Source of the DNA: a virus
IMG/VR virus record: IMGVR_UViG_3300017751_000115
Location: 1 to 31,281 of that record
Direction: 5' to 3' (one strand)
DNA length: 31,281 nucleotides
Under the pieces are notes generated by a model that did not search any database, was not told the origin of the DNA, and was given only the letters and a program-made list of their open reading frames with translations. How positions within the stretch are numbered: the first letter of the stretch is position 1; each line of letters begins with the position of its first letter. The translations under genes were made by a program, and so were the position numbers. Shown here one piece after another: positions 8,846 through 17,600 of this stretch.

Positions 8846-8888
8846 AAAAGAACCGGGGCTTCGGCCTCGGTCCTTTTATTTTTTTATT
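8846..8888 (+). terminator. Strong intrinsic terminator after the major capsid gene
   Basis: Arms 8846-8859 (AAAAGAACCGGGGC) and 8864-8877 (GCCTCGGTCCTTTT) pair over 14 positions with one A-C mismatch and one G-T wobble. They are closed by a stable TTCG tetraloop and followed by a T-rich tract (ATTTTTTTATT). It is the only clear Rho-independent terminator I see in the window. It would end or attenuate transcription after the capsid gene, so genes downstream probably need their own promoter or read-through. Confidence 0.92.
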
Positions 8889-8908
8889 AACTTATATTAT
8901 ATTATATT
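8889..8908 (+). promoter_or_regulatory. AACT plus TTATA-type repeat leader
   Basis: The 20 bases AACTTATATTATATTATATT lead directly to the ATG at 8909. After AACT the tract is a 5-base periodic A/T repeat, close to the leader before the 3003-residue gene. It follows the terminator immediately, which makes a promoter role more plausible here than elsewhere. Confidence 0.45.
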
Positions 8909-9766
8909 ATGGCAAAAACAAAAAAAGCTTACGCAGGAGACCCTGGCGATGAGCATGTAGAAAAAGTGGTAGAAACTCCAGTTATGGAAGCACCACCGGT
9001 TGTAGAACAACCAAAAAGAAAAGAACCAACAGTTAAAATGATTAATGGTTGGGAAATCAAAGATAGAAGATATGTATTAAGAAGCGATGCAAAACCGTTA
9101 TCTTACTATATGAAAACAAGAGGTATATATTACTTTGACGAAGAAGCTGGTTATGAGCGAGAAATTATGTATTGTGAAAACCAAAGCACACCATTTGTAG
9201 ATGAATTCAAAGGTCAAATAAGACCTGGTAGAATAGTATTTAGAAACGGAGTGTTATACGTTCCAAAGCAAAAAGTTATGCTTCAAAAGTTTTTATCAAT
9301 ATATCACCCAAAAGCTAATAAAACTTGGTACGAAGTAAAACCTAAATTAGCCGCTAAATCAGATTTAGAAACGTTAAATTTAGAAGTTGATGCAATGTTA
9401 GCTGCTAGAGATATAGATATTGATATGGCAGAAGCTATAATGAGAGTAGAAATAGGTTCTAAAGTATCAAGCTTAAGTTCTAGAGAAATCAAAAGAGATT
9501 TACTAGTGTTTGCAAAAGCAAATCCTGTGTTGTTTTTAGAGCTATGTGAAGATGATAATGTTCATCTTAGAAACATTGGTATCAAAGCAACTGAAATGGG
9601 AGTATTAAATTTATCTTCTGATCAAAGAACTTTTACATGGGCTAATAGTAAAAGAAAGCTAATGAACGTTCCTTACAACGAACATCCTTATTCAGCTTTA
9701 GCAGCATTCTTTAAAACCGATGAAGGTATGGAGGTTTTAAAATCTGTTGAGAAACAATTAAAATAA
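8909..9766 (+). CDS. Conserved-looking structural-region protein, function unknown
   Basis: A 285-residue soluble protein, first gene after the capsid terminator. The N-terminal ~40 residues are Pro/Val/Glu-rich and probably disordered (EKVVETPVMEAPPVVEQPKR). A compact beta-containing part follows (WEIKDRRYVLRSDAKPLSYY, then GQIRPGRIVFRNGVLYVPKQ). The second half is helical (ARDIDIDMAEAIMRVEIG, REIKRDLLVFAKANPVLFLEL) and ends near MEVLKSVEKQLK. No catalytic motif, signal or membrane segment is visible. I have an impression of close relatives in marine phages at the same position but cannot name a function. Placement between capsid and connector genes suggests a minor head or neck protein. A DNA-binding role is not excluded. 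Confidence 0.8.
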   Translation: MAKTKKAYAGDPGDEHVEKVVETPVMEAPPVVEQPKRKEPTVKMINGWEIKDRRYVLRSDAKPLSYYMKTRGIYYFDEEAGYEREIMYCENQSTPFVDEFKGQIRPGRIVFRNGVLYVPKQKVMLQKFLSIYHPKANKTWYEVKPKLAAKSDLETLNLEVDAMLAARDIDIDMAEAIMRVEIGSKVSSLSSREIKRDLLVFAKANPVLFLELCEDDNVHLRNIGIKATEMGVLNLSSDQRTFTWANSKRKLMNVPYNEHPYSALAAFFKTDEGMEVLKSVEKQLK

Positions 9767-9771
9767 AAACC

Positions 9772-9812
9772 TTGTAGATGCAGTCGCTCTACGGGGCGAT
9801 TGCAAACTACAA
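9772..9812 (+). promoter_or_regulatory. Two-part intergenic hairpin
   Basis: Outer arms TTGTAG (9772-9777) and CTACAA (9807-9812) pair perfectly. Inside them TGCAGTCGC (9779-9787) and GCGATTGCA (9796-9804) form a nine-pair stem with one G-T wobble and an eight-base loop (TCTACGGG). The tail is A-rich, not T-rich, so it is not a standard terminator. It ends 14 bases before the next ATG and could stabilise or process the transcript or affect initiation. Confidence 0.7.
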
Positions 9813-9826
9813 AATTTAAAAAATAT
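9805..9826 (+). promoter_or_regulatory. AACT plus A/T leader before the connector-type gene
   Basis: AACT overlaps the right arm of the intergenic hairpin and is followed by 18 bases with a single C before the ATG at 9827. It is the weakest of the seven leaders because part of it belongs to the hairpin. Confidence 0.3.
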
Positions 9827-10639
9827 ATGGCGCATAATAAAGAAATTAGTATAGACACAGTATACCAAAGAGTTTTAGCTTTAGCTAATAAAGAGCAAAG
9901 AGGCTACATTACGCCACAAGAATTTAATCTACATGCTAATCAAGCTCAATTAGATATATTTGAGCAGTACTTTTATGATTTAGCTGCTATGATTCAATTA
10001 AAAGCTAGAGGTGATGAGGCAAAAAAGCCAGGAAGCAACAACCCTTTAGAACCTGATTTTGGCGACTCAGTCAATTTACTCAGAGAAAAAATATCACTAT
10101 ATAAAGGAACTGATACAGCTTTAGTATTTACAGCCGCAAACAAATCTTATAGTTTGCCAGCACTTACTAATAGCACTATATATAGAACTGGACGACTGTA
10201 CTATTCTGGTACAGATGGATCGTCAATCCCACTAAAACTTATTGAACAAACAGATGTCAAACATATAGTTGATATGTATAACGCTAGAAACAATAGTAGA
10301 TGGCATATAGCTGATGGTCCTGACTTTTTTTATACCGAAAACTCTGATGGTAGTTTTTCATTATATAAAGAAGATGCTACAACTGCTGTCTCTACAGCCA
10401 ACCAATTAAAAGTAGAGGTTATAGCAACAGTACCACCAAAAGTTCAATGGGGATATGTAGTTGTAAATGAAAAAGCATTATATGATGTTAACACCTCTAT
10501 AGACTTTGTAATGCACAGGTCTGAAGAGACAAACTTAGTTATAAAAATATTAGAGTTAGCTGGTATAACTATAAACAAGCCAGGTTTAGTACAAATAGCT
10601 TCTAACGAAGAAACACAAAACATCCAACAAACAAAATAA
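9827..10639 (+). CDS. Probable connector or neck structural protein
   Basis: I start this 270-residue protein at the ATG at 9827, behind an A/T leader. The frame is open upstream to a TTG at 9800, but that codon lies inside the hairpin stem and has no leader. The N-terminal 60 residues are helical (ISIDTVYQRVLALANKEQ, RGYITPQEFNLHANQAQLDI) and remind me of a structural protein recurrent in marine Bacteroidota phages. The remainder is mixed beta (DTALVFTAANKSYSLPAL, WHIADGPDFFYTEN) and the end is a helical segment (VIKILELAGITI) with a Gln-rich tail. It lies three bases before the next gene, in the block between capsid and muzzle-like protein, which suggests a head-tail connector or ring protein. 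The exact role is uncertain. Confidence 0.65.
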   Translation: MAHNKEISIDTVYQRVLALANKEQRGYITPQEFNLHANQAQLDIFEQYFYDLAAMIQLKARGDEAKKPGSNNPLEPDFGDSVNLLREKISLYKGTDTALVFTAANKSYSLPALTNSTIYRTGRLYYSGTDGSSIPLKLIEQTDVKHIVDMYNARNNSRWHIADGPDFFYTENSDGSFSLYKEDATTAVSTANQLKVEVIATVPPKVQWGYVVVNEKALYDVNTSIDFVMHRSEETNLVIKILELAGITINKPGLVQIASNEETQNIQQTK

Positions 10640-10642
10640 GAT

Positions 10643-11605
10643 ATGCCAAATAACTTAATAACATTAACACACAAACAGTATTATGATGGGCCAGACAACA
10701 CTCAGTTAACTGCTGATGACACTCAGTATGGTAGTTATCAGTTTATGATGATATCTGATTTGATTAACGACGTTGTAGCTACTTATTGTCAGTTGGATAA
10801 GATGCTAGAAGGAACTAGAGTTTCAGATGTAACATATCATGCTCATAGAGCATTGCAGGAATTAAGCTTTGATACTTTTAGATCTACAAGAGGTATGGAG
10901 TTAGAAATACCACCTTCTTTAGTGATGGCTTTACCACACGATTACGTAGGCTACACAAAGGTAACTTGGAAAGATGACTATGGTATAGAACACACAATTC
11001 TACCTACTAGAATAACTAGTAACCCTAAAGCTCCTATTCAAGCTGCAGATTATCAAATAACTTTTGACAATCCAGGTGAAATTCTTGAAGCAAATGAATC
11101 TTCAACTTGGTCAGATTACAAAGGTAATACACCAAATTCAACACCAACTCCTACTGGCAATATATTTGATGATACAGATATTTACGAAAATGTTTTAGGT
11201 GCACAGTTTGGTGGATCACCAGAGCATATGAATGTAAATGGAAATTTTTATGTAGATTATTCAAATGGAACAATTCATTTTAGTAGTAATTTACTCGGAA
11301 AAACTGTGACCTTACATTATATAAGTGATGGAGTTGGAAATTTGCAATCACACACTGGCGCATATGAAGGCACTCCTAACAATCAAGATGATTTTATAGT
11401 TCACAAATTTGCTCAAGAAGCAATGATAAAGCATGTATTATATGGTTGCATGCAAGGCAGGAAAAATGTAGATTATAATATGCTACAGTTGTTGAAAAAA
11501 GAAAAGTTTGCTGAAACAAGAAAAGCTAAAATAAGATTATCGAATATTAAAATTGAAGAGATTACTCAGATACTAAGAGGTAAATCTAAATGGATTAAAC
11601 ACTAA
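10643..11605 (+). CDS. Probable head-tail ring/adaptor protein
   Basis: A 320-residue protein with a helical N-terminal part (about 30-85, including SDLINDVVATYCQLDKML and YHAHRALQELSFDTF), a beta part (MELEIPPSLV, LPHDYVGYTKVTWKDDYG), a Thr/Pro/Asn-rich linker (GNTPNSTPTPTG), more beta strands (GNFYVDYSNGTIHFSS) and a basic C-terminal helix pair (FAQEAMIKHVLYGCMQG, AETRKAKIRLSNIKIEEI). Helices, a beta domain and a C-terminal helix resemble connector or tail-tube adaptors of short-tailed phages. It lies eight bases before the muzzle-like gene, the place where crAss-like phages carry a ring protein. The fold and role are inferred from layout and position only. Confidence 0.6.
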   Translation: MPNNLITLTHKQYYDGPDNTQLTADDTQYGSYQFMMISDLINDVVATYCQLDKMLEGTRVSDVTYHAHRALQELSFDTFRSTRGMELEIPPSLVMALPHDYVGYTKVTWKDDYGIEHTILPTRITSNPKAPIQAADYQITFDNPGEILEANESSTWSDYKGNTPNSTPTPTGNIFDDTDIYENVLGAQFGGSPEHMNVNGNFYVDYSNGTIHFSSNLLGKTVTLHYISDGVGNLQSHTGAYEGTPNNQDDFIVHKFAQEAMIKHVLYGCMQGRKNVDYNMLQLLKKEKFAETRKAKIRLSNIKIEEITQILRGKSKWIKH

Positions 11606-11613
11606 AATACCGC

Positions 11614-14600
11614 ATGGCTGAAATTAAAAGAAATTTTTCTGGAGCAAAGATGAATAAAGACATGGACGAGAGGGTTTTACCTTCTGGTCAATATCGTGAT
11701 GCTTTAAATGTACAGATATCTACGTCGGAGGGTAGTGATGTTGGAGCTCTACAGACTTTACTTGGTAACACAGAACTTAGTAATAACATAGTTCCAGAAG
11801 ACTATTGCACTTGCGTAGGTGCAATGGCTGTAGCAGAAAAAGATTTAATATACTATTTTATTGCAGGTGGTGGACATGGAAACTACAAACCTCTTATTAA
11901 AAAAGATTACATAATAGAATATGACACAGTTAGCAACTCTTTTAAATATGTATTTGTAGATATATATAACGTCAAAGAATTACAAACAGCAAACAACACT
12001 ACTGACAAGTGGTTTACTATTAGTGATAATGGATCCGCTACTAATACAACTGGTGTTAGAGTTGGAATGCATATTACTGGAACATTTACTAATGGTAGTA
12101 CAACTACAACTATAACTTTAGCTGATAATGTTTTAGTAACTGACGTTATTAAGATTAGTAATGGTTGGGCTATATTTCACGACTATCAGTGGGACAACTC
12201 TGGTGGAGTTGCTATACCAACATCAGTAAACAATAGTATATACTTTGTATCTGAATTTGCAGAAAGAATTTTAAACTTTAACCCTTTAATAAAAATTAAT
12301 AACATAAACCATTTAGATGGTATGTTGTTTTGGACTGATGGTTTTACTGAGCCAAAAAAAATACATATTGAAAGAAGTTTAAAAGGTACTGGTGGCACAT
12401 TGCAAGTTGTTGGTTGGGTAGACGCTTTACAGGGAAGTGCAAGTAGTAACTCAAACAATCTTTTAGCAAGTCAAATACCAAGTCCATTTGGTGACAATGC
12501 TAATTTTCACACAAGAAATGTTATACAAAATCCTAATACACTAGGTTATCAAACATGTTTAAACAGAAATGAAGTTAGACCTCAATGGTCTAGAACAGAA
12601 AATATAACTGTTATAAAAAAATCCCCTAAATTTCCTTTAGAATTAAGAATGTTAGAAACTAGTATTGCTAGAGTTCCAGACTCAACATTAGCAGTGCCAA
12701 ATCCAGGTGAAAACCAAACATCCGCAAATTCAGCGTCAGCAGTTTCTTGGGCTGATAATAATGGTAATCCGTTTGAAGAAGGTTATGAAGTTACTGGTTT
12801 TACATTTGACAATCCTGTAGATTTTAGAAATGGTGATGTATTACTTTTTACAGATTCAACTAGCGCACCTGTAGATTTTGACGAAGACGATGCTTTAATA
12901 AGAGTTTTAGTTACCGGCGCACCAACAGGTATGCCTAACAATGGTGGTGACGTTGGTCCTTACACGTTTAACGTTATAAGTATTGATGAAAATATATCAA
13001 CAGTACCTAGTATATGGAAATGTAGATTAGATTCACCTCCACCTTTATTTGAGTTTAAATTTCCTAGATTTTCTTATAGATGGAAATATACAGACGGTGA
13101 ATACTCAACATTTGCACCTTGGACAAAGGTAGCATTTATACCTGGAGGTTTTGATTATCTTTGTCAAAAAGGATTTAATCTTGGTATGACAAATAAAATG
13201 AAAAGTTTAAGGTTGCAAAATTACTTTTCAGAACAACACTTAGTTCCTGATGATGTTGTGCAAGTAGACTTGTTATATAAAGAAGATGGTAAAAATGAAA
13301 TATACACTGTAAAAGAAATAACAAAAAAAGATGGAGCACCTCAATGGCCAGACAGAGCTGCTAGTCAATATAATAGAGGTCAGTACGATTTGACTTCAGA
13401 AATGATACATGCTATACTTCCTTCTAATCAATTGCTGAGACCTTGGGATAACGTTCCAAAAAGTGCAAAGACTCAAGAGATAACTTCTAACAGGTTAATA
13501 TATGGTAATTATAAGCAAAACTATCAGCTGTCTCAAGATCTAAAGCTAGATGTAAGCTTTAACCACGAGTATATAGGCGAAACTGTTGAATCGTGTAAAA
13601 CGTTAAGAAACTATCAAGTTGGTGTTGTGTTTTGTGATACTTATGGTAGAGAGACTCCTGTTCAAATACCTACAAAGAGTAGTAGTATAAATTTAGAGAA
13701 GAAATGGTCTAGTTATCAAAATTTATTAAAAGTTACAGTAAATAGCTCTTCTACAATTCCTAGTTGGGCTGAATATATGAAGTTTTATGTTAAAGAAACT
13801 TCTAACGAATATTATAACATAGCAATGGATCGTTGGTATAATGCTGAAGATGGTAACGTTTGGATCTCGTTTCCATCAGCTGAAAGAAATAAAATACAAG
13901 ACGATACGTTTTTAATACTTAAAAAAGCGCACGATTCAAACGAAGGTGTAAAAGAAAAAGCTAGATTTAAAGTTGTTGCTGTTTCTGACGACGCACCTTT
14001 ATATATAAAGACAGTTAAAAAAATACACGGTACCGTTGAAACGTCAACTCAAGGAACAAATGCAGCAGCTGCTTTTCCAACTGCTAATGAAATATTAACA
14101 ACTCTAGGTAATTTTAATGCTGCTTTTGGTAGCACTTGGTTAACTGAAGTTTACTCTAGAATATCAAGTGGTAGCCTGCAAGTACGTTTAACGGGTAATC
14201 TAGGTAACACTACTATAGCTACAGAGTGGGTTAGCTTAACGGCTGTTAAAAAAATAGGAAGTAGTGATGTTGCAGTTCGTTTAGCCGCACCCTTTGGTGA
14301 AAGAGCTCAAATGAATAAATATGATGGTAGTAATAATATAATAAACGCAGCTGGTTTAGGTACTAACTCATCGTTTCCTACATATAGAATTGAATTAAGA
14401 GAAAACGTTGTAGAGAACAAAGCAGAGTTTGATGGTAGATTTTTTGTTAAAATATTTAGAAACCCAACACTAGAAGAGTATGTGTTAACTAATGCTGCTG
14501 ATAGCTCCGCTGCTTATAACATAGTATCTAGTCATAGTACAAATTTAGTAATTGGTATTGGTAGTAATGGTGATAGAAGACACCCATCTAAATCAACCAA

Positions 14601-17600
14601 CACCACACCAGGTCATACACCTGTTCATCATAGAAATAACGCTAGTGATGAATGGAACACTAACGATTCGTACTACGGTATGAATGGTAGTTTTTCATCT
14701 AGCGAGCAAATGGGACATTATAACGCTAGATATAGAACTAGAGATTACTGGCAATACGTCAATAACCCTATTAGTAGTTGGTATATAGATGGATGTGGTC
14801 ATGGTGGTGACGTAAATTGGTCTAATGGACAAGGTGGTTTTCACCCTAACGATGATCACAATGATAACGGTGCTCACCCTTCACACTCGGATATAAATGG
14901 AACTGGTAGAGGAGGTATGAGACACTATTCAGATAGAACTAGGATATGGTGGGGATATAGAACACATGGAGCTCCAGGTGGTTCTGACGGTGTGTTTTAT
15001 AGTAAAATGAGAAAAGCAGGTACACTATTCAAGTGGAGAGACGATCCTAACGGTACAGTTTATAGAGTTTTAAGATCATTAGGTCATAGAAATACAGAAA
15101 ACTATCAACATCGTAATTATAGTAACAATCCAGATAAAAAAAGAAGACAATTTGTTCAGGAAGTAGTTGTAGATCAAACTGGTGAACCTATGGATGTAAA
15201 TCTTTGGGATCCAATGAGTGCATATACTCATGATGGAAGAACTGCTTCTATTATTGATATTGTTAGCCCTGATACTACTTTTGGCGTAGACTCTAGCGAG
15301 TTTGCCAGTGAAGATCCTGCAATATGGGAAACTGAGCCAAAAGAAAACGTAGAGCTAGACATTTACTACGAAGCTTCTGGCGCAATACCATTAAACGTAA
15401 CACATAGAAACAACGAGTTGTTAATACCTTTATTTTCAACTTTTCAAACAAGAGATGAAAATGGTGATTGGCATACTGAAGATGGTACTCCAACTGGTGA
15501 AAAACAAACTTATAAAATAACTTATGTTAGTTCAGCTGCAGATCAAGACATAACAAATATAACGTTCACACCAGCTTTAGTAGGAACTTTAGATCATGAT
15601 CAATACATAAAAATATACAAGTATGATGGTAGCTACTCAACTGTATATGTATCTAAAGCTAGTGCTAACCCATATGCAATTGGCACGCAATCAATTAAAG
15701 TAGTAACAGGTAAAAACCCTACCAATAAAAGAGCTCCTTTTGGTTATCAATACTGGAGAGCACCTCATTATCAACCTCAACTATTAGGTTGGCACAACTG
15801 TTGGACTTTTGGTAACGGTGTAGAATCTGATAGAATTAGAGATGACTACAATGCTCCTCAAATAACTAACGGCGTTAAAGCATCTACTGTTTTAGCAACT
15901 CCTTATGCTGAAGAACATAGAAGTAGTGGTATGATATGGTCTGGTATATTTAACTCGACTAGTGGTGTTAATAATTTAAACCAATTTATACAAGCAGAAC
16001 CTATAACTAAAGATCTTAGTCCTAGACATGGTTCAATACAAAAGCTTGTTAGTAGAGATACTGACACTATAGCTTTTTGCGAAGACAAAGTATTAAGAAT
16101 GTTAACAAACAAAGATGCTTTATTTAACGCTGATGGAAACAGTAATGTAACGTCGACAAACAATGTTATAGGGCAAGCAACTCCTATAAACGGTGACTAC
16201 GGTATATCAACAAACCCAGAATCACTAGCGGTAACACCTTTTGCTATGTACTGGGCAGATCAAATGAGAGGTCAAGTATTAGCTTTAGAAGGTGGTATGT
16301 CTATAAAGAGTATATCTGATATAGGTATGAAAGATTATTTTAACGATAATCTTGAAAACTTATCAGAACTACTTGGTACTTACGACGAAAAGAAAAACGA
16401 ATATAACTTAACATTAGCAACTAGAGTAGCTAAACATCAGTTTAGACCAACAACACAAACTGTTAGTTACAATGAGATAACTGGTGGTTGGACTAGCTTT
16501 AAATCTTTTGGGCCTGAGCAAGGTATAAGTTTAAATAATCAATACTACACATTTAGCGAAGGTAGTATATGGAAGCATCATGACAATACTACTACTAATA
16601 ACTTTTATGGTAATCAGTATTATTCTGATTTTACATTAGTATTTAATGATTCACCAAGCTCTGTAAAAAGCTTTAATTCTATAAACTACGAAGGAACTCA
16701 AGCTAGAATATCACAGTTCACAACTGTTAGTGGTAAAACAGATAATAGATATGATAATTTAACAGCTAAAACTGGTTGGTATGTAGATAGCATGCACACA
16801 GATCTTCAAGAGGTTGACAATGTAGAGTTTAAGAACAAAGAAGGTAAATGGTTTAGCACAGTTCAAGGTGTGAGCACAGATTTAGCTAACTTAGATGAAA
16901 GAGAATTTTCAGTTCAAGGTTTAGGTGGTGGTGCAACTATTGTTAACACTGGTACTCCTGCAACACAGTACAAAATAGAAGTTCACGGACACCCTTCAAA
17001 CGCTGCGGGAAGTGTAAACTGGGATTCAAGCGGCGCTGATTCTGATTTTAAAATAGGTGCATACAATAGTTTTACAGCTGCGGCTGGTTCAACCGTAACA
17101 CAAGCTAATGGTACTCAAAACGCTTCAAGTACTTATATTGATAACTTAGTATATAACTCTACAACTGGTCTTTATGTGTATTCAGGCTTAGACTTAGATG
17201 CTGCAGATTTTAGTGTACCTGGAGGTACAGCAACAACTAGTGGATCTACTTATATTTATACTGCAGCTAGCGGTTGGAATGCTGATGCTGGCATTACTAA
17301 AGTAGAATTTACAAATCAAGGTATTGCTGGTGATCCTGCAAATGTTGTAGAAGCTAAAGCTTATTACTCATCTTTTACAATGCCTAGTAGTGATTATAAT
17401 TTACATTTTGATGTTGATACGTCGGCAACACCAACAAGCGGTAAAATACCTAGACCAGCATGCTTATATGTTAGTTACGAAGAACACGCATCAGATAACG
17501 TTACTATAGTTCCTAGCTCTCCTATATCTGGTATAGCTAGAACTGATGATGTGTTGTTTTTAACTGGAGTTTCTGGTTTAAGTACATCTTCAGATAAATG

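Noticed and set aside
9800-9826. TTG start for the connector-type gene
   Set aside because: The TTG lies within a stable hairpin arm and lacks an A/T leader, whereas the ATG at 9827 follows one.
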